Assembly (NCBI RefSeq): GCF_002835935.1
Contig: NZ_PJCF01000003.1
Location: 496,001-560,000, forward strand
Direction of reading: 5' to 3'
DNA: 64,000 bases
Source of the DNA: Paraglaciecola sp. MB-3u-78
Lineage (GTDB): Bacteria; Pseudomonadota; Gammaproteobacteria; Enterobacterales; Alteromonadaceae
Numbering within the stretch: position 1 is the stretch's first letter; each line of letters opens with the position of its first letter. The position numbers and the translations under genes were made by a program. Positions 49,566 to 59,612 of this stretch are shown here, one piece after another. The notes beneath the pieces were generated by a model. It did no database searches. It was not told the origin of the DNA and worked only from the letters and a program-made list of their open reading frames with translations.

Positions 49566-50306
49566 ATGAAATATTTAGTTTTACTTAGTTTTAGCCTCTT
49601 GTTCAGTCCGATGTTATTGGCTCAATGGTCTGCTGGAGTGGCGACCATCTTTCCGTCTAATCCATACGCAGGAACAGATACCGAAATAAAGGTATTACCC
49701 ATCATCACTTACGAAGGAAAAAGGTTCAGTTGGCGTGGCCCCTCTTTGGCCTACAAACTCAGCGGATTGGAGCGGGGAGAGCCGTCATTTGCATTGAGTT
49801 TAAATTTGGCACCTAATGAGCTTGATACTAACGATAGCGATAGATTGAACGGTATAAAAGATCGTGATTTTTCGTTTATGTTGGGTGTTAATTATAGTCA
49901 TCCCCTCGATTTTGCGACCGTATCTATTTCATTGGAAACAGATATCTCTAACAAGCATCAAGGTCAGCGCGCAGTTGTTGGGTTGCAAAGAACACTTTTT
50001 ACTCACCCAAAACGTAAGTGGATGATTAACCTTGGAGCAGAATTGGAATATTTGTCTGCTGATTATGCTGACTATTATTTTGGTGTTGATGCAGACGAGC
50101 AAAATAATTCTGTTTACTCACAATACCAAGTAGGCAGTGTGCTTCCGCTAGGGGTTACGTTGGGCGGTTATTATCAAATAAACAAGCAATGGAATATGGT
50201 GGCAAATTTACGCTGGCAATCTCTTCCTAGTGATGTGAAAAATAGTCCAATTGTGGATGGAAGCAGTGCGGTTAATGGTTTTTTTGGGTTACTTTACGCT
50301 TTTTAA
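49566..50306 (+). CDS. MipA/OmpV-family outer-membrane protein
   Basis: Start at ATG 49566 (TTG just upstream is in frame). A signal peptide ending LLAQ is followed by about 225 residues of alternating beta strands: PSNPYAGTDTEIKVLPIITY near the N-terminus and an aromatic C-terminus, GLLYAF, typical of outer-membrane barrels. MipA-family proteins are porin-like or scaffolds for murein enzymes. No operon partner. Confidence 0.85.
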   Translation: MKYLVLLSFSLLFSPMLLAQWSAGVATIFPSNPYAGTDTEIKVLPIITYEGKRFSWRGPSLAYKLSGLERGEPSFALSLNLAPNELDTNDSDRLNGIKDRDFSFMLGVNYSHPLDFATVSISLETDISNKHQGQRAVVGLQRTLFTHPKRKWMINLGAELEYLSADYADYYFGVDADEQNNSVYSQYQVGSVLPLGVTLGGYYQINKQWNMVANLRWQSLPSDVKNSPIVDGSSAVNGFFGLLYAF

Positions 50307-50450
50307 GCTAATTGTTTATAAGCTGTTTTTTAAACTATTGATATTTAAAATATGTGATTTAGACAGTAAATAAGGTTTGTAACCTGTTTACATCTTATAG
50401 ATGCGCGACCCAAAAATAAATTTAATAGAAATATAACAGAAGGGTGTAAA

Positions 50451-51104
50451 ATGAAAATTATATTATCAATATTGACATCAATATTTGTGACTGGGTGTTC
50501 AGTTGTGGTCCAAAGTGATGTGGAAACAGCTCCCTATACTCTTCTAAAAACCGACGAGGCTCAGAAAATTGAAGTGCGTAACTATGATTCAATGGTATTG
50601 GTGTCTACTAGTATGTCCAGTGAAAGTGGTAACAGCGCATTTAGAAAATTGTTCAGCTATATTACCGGCGATAATGAAGGGGCAACAGAAATTGCTATGA
50701 CGGCTCCCGTCATTATGAACGATAAAAAAGACGTGAAAAAAGACGTGAGAAAGGACGCAACAAAAGGCGCAGAAATATCGATGACTGCACCTGTGTTTAT
50801 GAAGGACAGTGCCGACAACTCGATGATGTCATTCGTGATGCCAAAAGATTTCACATTAGCCACAACGCCTAAACCCACTAACCCTGAAGTATATGTGAGT
50901 GAGCTCAAAGATTATAAAGTGGCTAGCATTCAATTTAGTGGAACGTTGAGTGACAGTAACGTAGAAAAATACACCCGCATCCTTAAAACTTGGATGACTG
51001 AAAATGGTTACGAGGCTATCAGTGAGCCAGTAAAAGCTGGCTACAATGGACCTTTAACGTTACCTATGTGGCGTCGCAATGAAATGTTAATTGAGGTTAG
51101 ATAA
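50451..51104 (+). CDS. SOUL haem-binding-family lipoprotein
   Basis: 217 residues. Lipobox FVTGC puts the lipid on Cys16. The SOUL domain shows APYTLLKTDEAQKIEVRNYD, FRKLFSYITGDNEG, the twice-used MTAPV motif and FVMPKDFTL. A Lys/Asp-rich insert (DKKDVKKDVRKDATKG) separates the two MTAPV motifs. SOUL proteins bind haem or fatty-acid-like ligands, and bacterial roles are unclear. Single gene with AGAAGGG before ATG. Confidence 0.88.
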   Translation: MKIILSILTSIFVTGCSVVVQSDVETAPYTLLKTDEAQKIEVRNYDSMVLVSTSMSSESGNSAFRKLFSYITGDNEGATEIAMTAPVIMNDKKDVKKDVRKDATKGAEISMTAPVFMKDSADNSMMSFVMPKDFTLATTPKPTNPEVYVSELKDYKVASIQFSGTLSDSNVEKYTRILKTWMTENGYEAISEPVKAGYNGPLTLPMWRRNEMLIEVR

Positions 51105-51269
51105 ATTTATTTAATTGTTATCCAGACTGTTACCCAGACAACCATTGTAAATGTTCAAAAGTACCTAAACATTAAATTGAATTAACATCGCTGTCTGTGT
51201 AGTAATCCCATTTAAATGTTAATCTAACCATTATTCATTTACCGCCTTTCACTATTCAGGAAATTCCTT

Positions 51270-52499
51270 TTGACACTCAATCGAAAAAAGTCTCGCATTA
51301 TAGTTATTGGCGCTAATTTCGCTGGTCTTACTGCCGTAAGCAAGCTATGTAAAAGCCATGACGTAACCGTCATCGATGCGAAGCAGGATTTTCAGTGGAC
51401 ACCTAACATCCATGAGATTTTGTCAGATGTTAAAAAAGAAACCAGCCTAAGTTTAAATCTAGACACCATCATCACAAGATTAGGGCACCGCTTTATTAAC
51501 CAAACTGTCTCTAGCATTGACGGCGCTTTGCAAACCGTCACGTTAGATGACAAACAAATACTCAATTATGATGTATTGTTGATTGCATCTGGCCATTCAC
51601 GATCAAACTATGGCATTAAAGGCGCTAGCGAATATGCATATGGATTTCGTACTGCTGATGATGTAATACAAATACACAACGATATTGAGGCCGTTCTTAA
51701 CAATAATAAACAGCCCCTTAATATCAGTATTGTTGGCGCAGGTTTTACCGGCGTAGAAGTTTTGGGTGAATTATTACGCAAATACGCATCAAACAAGCAA
51801 TTGCACATTAACGTCATCGACAGTGCCTCAAGATTGGTACAAGCCTTGCCAGAAAAGTTGTCTGATGACGTTATAAGCCAATGTAAAAGCTACCAAGTTA
51901 GTTTTCACTTCAACCAAAAAATCATTGAAGTTAAACAATCTAGTATCCATTTCAGTGACAACAAATCTATCGATTCAGACGTAACCATTTGGTCTGCTGG
52001 CACCAAGCTGCCTGATTATCTTAACGACATCAATACACCGATTACTTCTAATGGATTAGCAGTTAATGAGTACTTACAAACTACAGAGTTTAGTAGTGTT
52101 TTTGTTGCAGGTGATTCTGCTACGCTATCAAACTCATTACCTAAGCAAGCCAGTATAGCCCTAGACATGGGGCTTCATGCAGCGCTTAATATTAATAGGT
52201 TTTGTGCTAAAAAAACGTTAAAACCCTTTAAAGTCCGTACCAAACCTATTTTGCTCTCGCTAGGTGACATCAACACATACTTCATCCAAGGCAAGTTTGT
52301 TTTAGCCAGTCCACTTCTGGCCGCAGGTAAAGAAGCGGTTTACCAGTTTTATATGGCTCGCTTATCAGCACTTCTGCCCATAGAGCACAGAGTTTTAGGT
52401 ATAGCTGACAGAATGACTCTATCCACCGAGAAGCTATTATTAGTCGAAATTTTAAAGTTAAGACCCAGAGTATTACTAGGGCGTAGTAAAGTTTTATAA
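51270..52499 (+). CDS. NDH-2-like FAD/NAD(P) oxidoreductase
   Basis: 409 residues from TTG 51270, with AGGAAA about 10 bases upstream. FAD-binding motif RIIVIGANFAGLTAV (second Gly replaced by Asn in GxGxxG), VLLIASGHSRSNYG, NAD-binding motif ISIVGAGFTGVEVLGEL, and VFVAGDSATL. It resembles type II NADH dehydrogenases and related quinone reductases. The C-terminus has a hydrophobic stretch (GKFVLASPLLAAGKEAVY) that could touch the membrane. The electron acceptor is unknown. Confidence 0.85.
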   Translation: MTLNRKKSRIIVIGANFAGLTAVSKLCKSHDVTVIDAKQDFQWTPNIHEILSDVKKETSLSLNLDTIITRLGHRFINQTVSSIDGALQTVTLDDKQILNYDVLLIASGHSRSNYGIKGASEYAYGFRTADDVIQIHNDIEAVLNNNKQPLNISIVGAGFTGVEVLGELLRKYASNKQLHINVIDSASRLVQALPEKLSDDVISQCKSYQVSFHFNQKIIEVKQSSIHFSDNKSIDSDVTIWSAGTKLPDYLNDINTPITSNGLAVNEYLQTTEFSSVFVAGDSATLSNSLPKQASIALDMGLHAALNINRFCAKKTLKPFKVRTKPILLSLGDINTYFIQGKFVLASPLLAAGKEAVYQFYMARLSALLPIEHRVLGIADRMTLSTEKLLLVEILKLRPRVLLGRSKVL

Positions 52500-52917
52500 G
52501 GGCATTCATCATCATCTTTTAATACAATGTCAGTCTTACATTATAAAACTAGGCAAGGCAGATTGTTTCATAACTCATTGCCAATACGATTTAACGAATC
52601 GACAAATTGATTATTTAGACAATAGTTGGCTCAATCCATTATTTTTTCATAGTAATATGGAACATGCCTCTTATATTCTTTAGATGCAAAGCCTACATAT
52701 TCGGCCGTTGCTTTAAACAAAAATTAGCGGTACTTTAAATTCAGTATTAAATATTCTCCCTCACTTCATGCTGATATGAGGTTAATCAAGTTATGCAAAA
52801 CGTTTGTGTATAATTAATAAATGTAGGCTTGGTTATTGTTGGTATTTAGGCAAGTAATGTAGTCCATATGAAAGGGACCACAGAAAGACGTTTTTCATCA
52901 ACCAGAAAGGAAACTCA
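52500..52917. other. Intergenic region before the wax ester synthase
   Basis: About 420 AT-rich bases. No gene, repeat or clear hairpin seen. GAAAGGAAAC directly before ATG 52918 is a strong ribosome site. Confidence 0.55.
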
Positions 52918-54378
52918 ATGGATCACCTTAGCGGCTTAGATGCGGCCTTTTTACACTTAGAATCACCTGAAACTCCGATGCATGTTGGTGGCCTAAGCAT
53001 ATTAGAGCTGCCTGCAGATTATGAAGGTGATTTTATGGAGGATGTGCGAACCCACATTCAAAATCGCATGCACATGGCACCTATTTTTCAGCGCAAGTTA
53101 ATCAATATGCCATTCGATATCGCTAATCCGATTTGGGTTATGGACGAGGCTATCGATATTGACTACCATATTCGACATGTGATTGTACCGCCACCTGCGA
53201 CTAGGGGGAGTGTGGATAAACTGGTAGCTCGATTGCATTCTAGCTTGCTTGATCGCAGCCGCCCTTTATGGGAGATGCATATACTCGATGGTTTACCCGT
53301 TCCGTCAGACTCTCCTGAGGGCACCCGCTATGTGGGACTCTATTCTAAAATGCATCATGCTGCGCTAGATGGTATGGGCGGGCAAGTATTAATGGAAGCC
53401 ATTATGGACGTGTCGGCAGTGCCACGCGCAGCGAACAAACGTAAGCGCCTTAGAGAATCTGCCAGGGCTGACAACTATGGTATTGCTGAACTTACCGCGT
53501 CAGGTGTTATGCATAACATTAGCCAATCAATTAAATTGACCAAAAACGTGCCAAAGCTAACACTCAAAGCTTTGGCCATGCTCAGACCCACTAAGTCCCC
53601 TGACGGAAGCAATGCACATCGCATGAACTGGCTTGCACCCAAGACACCACTTAACGCTACTATTACTAATCAACGTAGTTTTGCACGTTTTTCTATTCCT
53701 TACGCCGAGAGTAAAAAAATCGCTAAACTCAATAATGTCAGTCTTAATGATGTGGTTATGGCAATCTCTGGGGAGGGTATGAATCGCTACTTCAAGGATG
53801 AGGGATTTTACGCTGAAGAACCTTTGTTGGCTGCTATACCAGTCAGTGTGCGCCCTGAAGGCAACACCGAACTCAGTAACCAAGTGTCTATGGCCCGAAT
53901 GAGTCTTGCAACTAATATCAAAGACCCTCTGGAGCGGCTCCAGGCCATCAATGTTTCTTCCACACACACCAAAACACTGATGTCTGATGTAAAAGCCATT
54001 ATGCCCACTGATTTTCCCTCAATAGGTGCTCCCTGGTTAGTGAGTAGCATCGCCTCGACGTTAACTCGTACCAGAGTCGCAAACTCGGTACCACCGTTTG
54101 CCAACGTGCTGATTTCTAATGTTCCTGGTCCTAATATTACGCTGTACTTTGCAGGCGCCAAACAGATCAGTACCTACCCAGTATCGATCCCTTATCATGG
54201 AATGGGATTGAACATCACATTGCAGAGTTACAACGGTTGGCTCGATTTTGGTTTAATCTCATGTCAAAAACTGATGCCCGACATACATGAATTGGCGCAA
54301 CATATGACAGATGCACATAAAGAACTGTTAGAGCTTAGTTTGAATGCACATCCTGAAGTTTCTAAAAGCGAAAGCTAA
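52918..54378 (+). CDS. Wax ester synthase / acyl-CoA:diacylglycerol acyltransferase
   Basis: 486 residues, normal length for WS/DGAT. The catalytic motif HHAALDG is at 146-152, with PLWEMHILDG before it and the conserved NVPGPN (ISNVPGPNITLYFAG) near residue 400. It makes wax esters or triacylglycerol from acyl-CoA at the inner membrane face. No partner gene is adjacent. The acyl-CoA dehydrogenase pair is 14 kb away. Confidence 0.93.
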   Translation: MDHLSGLDAAFLHLESPETPMHVGGLSILELPADYEGDFMEDVRTHIQNRMHMAPIFQRKLINMPFDIANPIWVMDEAIDIDYHIRHVIVPPPATRGSVDKLVARLHSSLLDRSRPLWEMHILDGLPVPSDSPEGTRYVGLYSKMHHAALDGMGGQVLMEAIMDVSAVPRAANKRKRLRESARADNYGIAELTASGVMHNISQSIKLTKNVPKLTLKALAMLRPTKSPDGSNAHRMNWLAPKTPLNATITNQRSFARFSIPYAESKKIAKLNNVSLNDVVMAISGEGMNRYFKDEGFYAEEPLLAAIPVSVRPEGNTELSNQVSMARMSLATNIKDPLERLQAINVSSTHTKTLMSDVKAIMPTDFPSIGAPWLVSSIASTLTRTRVANSVPPFANVLISNVPGPNITLYFAGAKQISTYPVSIPYHGMGLNITLQSYNGWLDFGLISCQKLMPDIHELAQHMTDAHKELLELSLNAHPEVSKSES

Positions 54379-54544
54379 ACGTTACAGTGATTTTGGAATT
54401 GAAGGATTGATTTTATCTTGGCTTGGCTAAAGGTGTTTCCAACAAGGGCCAGAAACCAACGGTTCGGATTACTAGCCGTCTTAATAAATAATTTATTTGG
54501 CTGAAAATCGTTATTTACATGTTTGAAAGTGGGAGGTAAATATT

Positions 54545-55450
54545 TTGTCGAGGCTTATTAATCATAAACATTTACATTATTTCTGGACAGTCGCAAATGA
54601 AGGCAGCATTGCTAAGGCAAGTAAAAGCTTACACATTACTCCCCATACTATTAGCGGACAGATATCATTGCTGGAAGCGAATATGGGGTGCGCACTCCTC
54701 GAAAAAGAGGGTAGAAAACTGATCCTGACGGAGTCGGGCAGAATTGTTCAGAAATATGCAGATGAAATTTTTGGACTAAGCCGTGAGTTAAGTAGCGTGA
54801 TGCGAGGTTCTAGCAAATGTAATCAAACTGATTTTATGGTGGGAGCTGCCAGCTTTCTGCCGAAAACTATCGTATGCAAAATTATTGAACCTGCGCTAAG
54901 TTTATCTGAGCCTATTAATCTCATTAGTACCGAAGGCCCGGTTTTAGAGCTTTTGGCTGACTTAGCTGTGCATAAACTTGATATGGTAATCAGTGATTCG
55001 CCTACTAATCACACTTTTGGTAATACAGCCTTTAATCATTACCTTGGAGAGTCAGGCTTAACCTTTTTTGCTGCCCCTGAGTTAAAGAAATTGCTCACCC
55101 CTAACTTCCCTCATTCACTACATCATGCACCCATGTTGTTGCCAACATCACAGTTTGGGATCAGGCAATTATTTGACCAATGGGTACATCGTCAAAAAAT
55201 ATTTCCCAACGTCATTGGACAATTTGACGACAGCGGATTGATCAAGGCATTTGGAAAAAGGGGCCTTGGCGCTTTTTTTATGCCAACAGCAATCGCAGAT
55301 GAAGTTTGTCACAGTTTTGATGTCCAAATTATCGGGCAAACTGAGCAGGTGCAAAACAAGTTTTATGCTATCTCGGCTGAACGGAAAATCAGTCACCCTG
55401 CAATCGAGGCTATTTGTAATACTGCGCGAACCTGCATTTTTTCTAGTTAA
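54545..55450 (+). CDS. nhaR: NhaR-like LysR-family regulator
   Basis: 301 residues from TTG 54545 with GGGAGGT upstream. The N-terminus HKHLHYFWTVANEGSIAKAS and the helix-turn-helix HITPHTISGQISLLEANMG match NhaR, which senses Na+ and activates Na+/H+ antiporter genes, rather than general LysR proteins. It lies 147 bases before the Mrp operon and points toward it, so it is probably that operon's activator. Confidence 0.87.
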   Translation: MSRLINHKHLHYFWTVANEGSIAKASKSLHITPHTISGQISLLEANMGCALLEKEGRKLILTESGRIVQKYADEIFGLSRELSSVMRGSSKCNQTDFMVGAASFLPKTIVCKIIEPALSLSEPINLISTEGPVLELLADLAVHKLDMVISDSPTNHTFGNTAFNHYLGESGLTFFAAPELKKLLTPNFPHSLHHAPMLLPTSQFGIRQLFDQWVHRQKIFPNVIGQFDDSGLIKAFGKRGLGAFFMPTAIADEVCHSFDVQIIGQTEQVQNKFYAISAERKISHPAIEAICNTARTCIFSS

Positions 55451-55597
55451 TTCCCTTCACTGCCCATCCGAGGCCTTTATTTTTAAGGTCTCTCGTTAAT
55501 CCCGATTCAATGTCACGTTTTATTCGACTTTTTTTCTTTACCACCATTGCTAACATCCTAATCTCAGAAATCTAACTGAAACTAGCATGGGTAATTA

Positions 55598-56164
55598 ATG
55601 AGAAAATTAACTGAGGATAATCAAAGAGGCACCCTTCGAACCTCAAGGTTCACGCTTAGTATTAATTTCTGGATCCGGATAGCATTATTTAGTGTTTTTT
55701 GGATGCTGCTTACAGGGTGGCAACCAAGCTCTTGGGGCGTTGGCGCAGTGTTCGTTATTATGTCGAGTTCACTAAGCCTGTTCCTGACAGACAAACAACA
55801 ACAAACTAAAAATTGGATAATAAACCCAACAAAATCTATATCATTTTTATTCTACTTTTTTGAGCAATCGTTACGTGGTGGATGGGATATAGCAAAACTC
55901 GCTCTTATACCCCAGTCTAAGTTGTCACCAGGGGTTATCACTTACCATACAGATTTAGTCACTGAATCTCAGATTTTTACTTTGATGCAAATTCTCAGCT
56001 TATTGCCTGGCACTGTTAGTGCCCATCGCCAAGATGGCGAGATTACTATACATGTCCTTAACCTAAATTCGTTTGATAGAACTGAAATAGACGATTGTCA
56101 ACTGCGCGTTAGTGAGTTGTTAGGCAGTCGGACACCATTATTAGGAGGCAGAGTAGACTCATGA
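55598..56164 (+). CDS. mrpE: Mrp antiporter subunit E
   Basis: 188 residues with two or three N-terminal membrane segments (INFWIRIALFSVFWMLLTGW) and a cytosolic C-terminal domain (QIFTLMQILSLLPGTVSAHR, TIHVLN). First gene of an eight-gene Na+/H+ antiporter operon; its stop overlaps mrpF by 4 bases. Confidence 0.9.
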   Translation: MRKLTEDNQRGTLRTSRFTLSINFWIRIALFSVFWMLLTGWQPSSWGVGAVFVIMSSSLSLFLTDKQQQTKNWIINPTKSISFLFYFFEQSLRGGWDIAKLALIPQSKLSPGVITYHTDLVTESQIFTLMQILSLLPGTVSAHRQDGEITIHVLNLNSFDRTEIDDCQLRVSELLGSRTPLLGGRVDS

Positions 56165-56418
56165 CAACTTATTTTCTAGCGATTGTTTTGGTATTGGCAC
56201 TGCTCTTATCGCTAAGCCTATTGAGCGTATTGCGCGCACCTAGTTATACAGATTGCATATTGGCAACTCAGTTGGTCGGAACGATTGGTGTGGCCATGCT
56301 TATTATATTGTCGGTCATTAAGCGCGAACCTTATCTATTAGACGTTTCCCTCGTTCTCGCGCTACTTACTTCAATCATGCTCGTGACTTTCACCCAACTT
56401 CGAAGAAATGCTCAATGA
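56161..56418 (+). CDS. mrpF: Mrp antiporter subunit F
   Basis: 85 residues, three membrane segments. APSYTDCILATQLVGTIGVA holds the Asp conserved in MrpF. Overlaps both neighbours by 4 bases, which implies translational coupling. Confidence 0.9.
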   Translation: MTTYFLAIVLVLALLLSLSLLSVLRAPSYTDCILATQLVGTIGVAMLIILSVIKREPYLLDVSLVLALLTSIMLVTFTQLRRNAQ

Positions 56419-56768
56419 ATGCCTTTGACGTATTTAGTCTGGTATTTTGTTCATCTGGTCTATTTTTCTTCTTTGCTGGCACGGTGGGTTTAATCAGATT
56501 TCCTGACACTCTGAGCCGCCTTCACGCGCTCACCAAAGCTGATAATTTGGGTCTAGGGCTCATCATTATTGGCATAATACCTCACCTATCTTCTTTATTG
56601 GACGTGTTTAGATTGCTGCTAGTGTGGTTATTAATCATTTTTTCAAGTGCGGCTTGTAGCTACCTCATTGCGTCACAGGTAATACGGGATAAATCTATAA
56701 ATACAAAATCACTATTAAAATTCAAAAAGAAGTCGGAGACCAATGATGAACCTTCAAATAGCCTTTGA
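56415..56768 (+). CDS. mrpG: Mrp antiporter subunit G
   Basis: 117 residues, three membrane segments. FPDTLSRLHALTKADNLGLG is the family signature. A charged C-terminal tail overlaps the next gene by 26 bases. Confidence 0.9.
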   Translation: MNAFDVFSLVFCSSGLFFFFAGTVGLIRFPDTLSRLHALTKADNLGLGLIIIGIIPHLSSLLDVFRLLLVWLLIIFSSAACSYLIASQVIRDKSINTKSLLKFKKKSETNDEPSNSL

Positions 56769-57045
56769 TGTGATGCTTATGCTCAATTGTTTGATCCTTG
56801 CTTGGATGAGTATTTTCTCTAAATCTTTGTTTCGTTGCATCGTGCTTTTTGTATGTTTGGGCCTTTTAGTCACCATTGCATGGGGACAAATGGGGGCATT
56901 TGACGTGGCAATTGCCGAGGCTGCAATTGGGGCAGGTATAACCGGCGCGCTGTTGCTAGCTGCATGGAATCGTATTAAGCCTGAAGACGAAGATGCACAG
57001 CCAGCCCAGCCTGCTTCTGAAGTCAATAATCGGGGAGCCCGATAG
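56743..57045 (+). CDS. DUF4040/MbhD-like Mrp subunit (normally the C-terminal part of MrpA)
   Basis: 100 residues, three membrane segments and an acidic/Pro tail. GAFDVAIAEAAIGAGITGAL is the MbhD signature. In Bacillus-type systems this segment is fused to the end of MrpA. Here it is a separate gene between G and B, as in hydrogenase-linked (Mbh) and related Mrp clusters. Confidence 0.85.
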   Translation: MMNLQIAFDVMLMLNCLILAWMSIFSKSLFRCIVLFVCLGLLVTIAWGQMGAFDVAIAEAAIGAGITGALLLAAWNRIKPEDEDAQPAQPASEVNNRGAR

Positions 57046-57046
57046 C

Positions 57047-57790
57047 ATGTTTAATCAAATAGATCTTGAATATAACGGACCCGTTAACGATCCAAAAGCA
57101 TCGTGGCTAATAACCCTGTGTTCAGTTTTGGGCTTTTTGATTGTGTTGACTCTAGTGCTGCTGAACTATGATGCCCACAATGCAGGATTGCGGCCCTATG
57201 TTGAAGGCAGTTTAAGTAGCAGCGGCGTAACTAACCCTGTCACCGCAGTACTACTAAACTTTCGCGCTTACGATACTTTACTCGAAATTGCTGTGTTATT
57301 GATTGTTGTCATCGCTGTGTTGCCGTTACGCAACTCTAAAACATCGCTTGTTAGATGTATTGAGGTCACAAATCATGATCTTGTTCTCACCTCGTTGCAG
57401 CGCTGGCTTGCGCCTGCTGTGCTTATGTTTGCTGGCTATTTACTATGGGCTGGCGCGACTCAGCCAGGCGGAGCGTTTCAAGCTGGGGCCTTATTGGCGG
57501 GGGCTTGTGTGTTAATGTTTCAAACTGGGGTTTACCGGGTTAACTACACATCAATTATGGCAAGAAGCTTAATGGCATGTGGTTTAGCTATGTTTATTGC
57601 CGTTGGTTTAGCACTCATTTGGTTTGAAGGTAGTTTACTCAAATACCCCCAAGATTACGCTGGTGTGCTGATTTTACTGATAGAAAGTGGCGCTACTTTG
57701 TCAATTGCTATATGCCTAGCGTCCCTTTACAGCAGCCTTATTGATATTCCTGGTACAGGTCACGCTGCTACTTTTGAGTCTGGCTCATGA
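57047..57790 (+). CDS. mrpB: Mrp antiporter subunit B with MbhE-like N-terminus
   Basis: Start placed at ATG 57047, 1 base after the previous stop, with GGGGAG upstream; the frame extends to 56993. 247 residues. The MbhE-like part has TNPVTAVLLNFRAYDTLLEI, and the MrpB part has GATQPGGAFQAGALLAG. About seven membrane segments. Overlaps mrpC by 4 bases. Confidence 0.88.
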   Translation: MFNQIDLEYNGPVNDPKASWLITLCSVLGFLIVLTLVLLNYDAHNAGLRPYVEGSLSSSGVTNPVTAVLLNFRAYDTLLEIAVLLIVVIAVLPLRNSKTSLVRCIEVTNHDLVLTSLQRWLAPAVLMFAGYLLWAGATQPGGAFQAGALLAGACVLMFQTGVYRVNYTSIMARSLMACGLAMFIAVGLALIWFEGSLLKYPQDYAGVLILLIESGATLSIAICLASLYSSLIDIPGTGHAATFESGS

Positions 57791-58083
57791 GTTCGGAGCT
57801 GCTTTACAGTCTTACTGGATTAGGGCTTTTTGCTATCGGTTTGCTTGGGATAGTAGTTGCAGGCCATGTGATGCGTAAAATCTTGGCCCTCAATATCATG
57901 GGTATCGGGATATTTATGTTATTGATTGCCATCGCTAAGCAGGATGGATCATTCGTCGACCCTGTGCCACATGCTATGGTCTTAACTGGGATTGTTATCG
58001 CCGCTGCAGGCACTGCTTTAGCCTTAAACTTAATGGTCCGACTGCATAGAATGAGCGATCCTAAGCAGGGGAAACCAAAGTGA
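57787..58083 (+). CDS. mrpC: Mrp antiporter subunit C
   Basis: 98 residues, three membrane segments, homologous to NuoK of complex I (VPHAMVLTGIVIAAAGTALA). Its stop shares the sequence TGATG with the start of mrpD. Confidence 0.92.
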   Translation: MSSELLYSLTGLGLFAIGLLGIVVAGHVMRKILALNIMGIGIFMLLIAIAKQDGSFVDPVPHAMVLTGIVIAAAGTALALNLMVRLHRMSDPKQGKPK

Positions 58084-59612
58084 TGACCAGTCTAAGTTCA
58101 TCGCTATTGTTACCTATCATTGTGTTTTTGCCTTTGATAGCGGCTTTAGTCGGCTTTATTTTGAGTCGAAACACCTTTCAAGGTCAGCTCAATGTTGGTT
58201 TTGCATTTGTGCAATTTCTGATTGTTGTATTGATGACGATACTGTTTTTGGACGAACAATCCTATCAGAGCGCCGTCTATCAAATCGGTTCATGGGGAGC
58301 TCCGCTAGGTATTGACTTAGTGGTAGACGGGTTTTCGATTTTAATGATTGGGCTGACCGGATTGCTCACCCTGATATTAACTATCTACGGTGCTGCGTAT
58401 TATGCTGATGATCCTAAAAGTCTGCGTTTTTGGCCATTATGGTGGTTATTAATCGCAGGATTAAACGCGCTATTTGTGTCCGGCGATGCCTTTAATATTT
58501 ATGTATGTTTGGAAATTATAGGATTGTCTGCGGCAGCGCTGGTTGCTTTGCAATCGACACGAGCGTCATTGGAAGCGGCGCTAAGATATCTTCTGGTTGG
58601 TTTATTGGGTTCGCTTTTCTACTTGATGGCGATTGCTATTCTTTACCGTAGCCATGGCACACTCGATCTGGCGCAGATTGCGGCGAGTTCCGGCAACGGA
58701 CTTCCAGACCAAGTCGCGATGATACTTATTACGATTGGACTTCTGCTTAAGATTGCCTTGTTTCCATTGCACTTTTGGTTACCCCAAGCTCATGCGAATG
58801 CGCCTACACCGGTAAGTGCGATCCTTTCAGCGTTGGTGGTTAAAGCCTCACTTTACGTATTAATAAAATTTTGGTTTGAAGTACTAAGTGGATCTACTAC
58901 CTTCGGTGCGTCTCAGGTTTTAGGGGTTTTAGGCGGTATAGCAATCGTCTATGGATCTTGGAAGGCTTTTCGTGCTACGCAGTTAAAAGTACTGATTGCC
59001 TACTCTACGGTGGCACAACTCGGCTACATCTTTTTACTTTTTCCGTTAAGCGAACATGCTGCAAACACTAGCTCTTTTTCTGGCTCGTCTTTTTCTGGCT
59101 CGTCTTTTTCTGGCTCGGCATCACAGGCTGCGATCTATTTTATAGTGGCACACGCTTGCGCTAAAGCGGCGATGTTCTTATCGGCAGGAAACCTGATCTT
59201 ATCCCAGGGCAGTGGAGATATTGCCCAACTCAAGGGGATCGCGACACGAGAGCCGCTTAACGTATTGATATTTACCATCGCAGGAGTCAGCTTAATTGGT
59301 CTGCCACCCAGTGCAGGTTTTATTGCAAAATGGTTACTCCTCACAACATCTATCGAGAGTGGTCAGTGGTGGTGGGTGTTAGTCGTGCTAAGTGGAGGGC
59401 TGTTGGCGGCAATGTATTTGTTCAAGATACTCAGCTTAGCATTTGATAACACGCTTGATGATGGCGCGGTTCAACGTCAACCAAAAGCACTGTCTTCCAA
59501 GTTATTAACAAGTTCAGCACTGGTGCTTGCGCTGATTACACTGGCCTTGGGTTTCAATGCTGAATTTATTCTGAATATTAGTAATCCTCCAGTTGGGGTA
59601 AGTGGCATATGA
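58083..59612 (+). CDS. mrpD: Mrp antiporter subunit D
   Basis: 509 residues, about 14 membrane segments, homologous to NuoM/N. The TM5 glutamate is present (E144 in NIYVCLEIIGLSA), as are the lysines in LLKIALFPLHFWLP and in SALVVKASLY. A Ser/Gly/Phe loop near residue 330-345 is encoded by three tandem 15-base repeats. Overlaps the next gene by 4 bases. Confidence 0.92.
   Translation: MTSLSSSLLLPIIVFLPLIAALVGFILSRNTFQGQLNVGFAFVQFLIVVLMTILFLDEQSYQSAVYQIGSWGAPLGIDLVVDGFSILMIGLTGLLTLILTIYGAAYYADDPKSLRFWPLWWLLIAGLNALFVSGDAFNIYVCLEIIGLSAAALVALQSTRASLEAALRYLLVGLLGSLFYLMAIAILYRSHGTLDLAQIAASSGNGLPDQVAMILITIGLLLKIALFPLHFWLPQAHANAPTPVSAILSALVVKASLYVLIKFWFEVLSGSTTFGASQVLGVLGGIAIVYGSWKAFRATQLKVLIAYSTVAQLGYIFLLFPLSEHAANTSSFSGSSFSGSSFSGSASQAAIYFIVAHACAKAAMFLSAGNLILSQGSGDIAQLKGIATREPLNVLIFTIAGVSLIGLPPSAGFIAKWLLLTTSIESGQWWWVLVVLSGGLLAAMYLFKILSLAFDNTLDDGAVQRQPKALSSKLLTSSALVLALITLALGFNAEFILNISNPPVGVSGI
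59073..59117 (+). repeat. Three tandem 15-bp repeats inside mrpD
   Basis: TCTTTTTCTGGCTCG occurs three times without interruption, encoding SFSGS units in a loop between membrane segments. Frame is kept at any copy number, so length variation among strains is likely. Confidence 0.9.
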
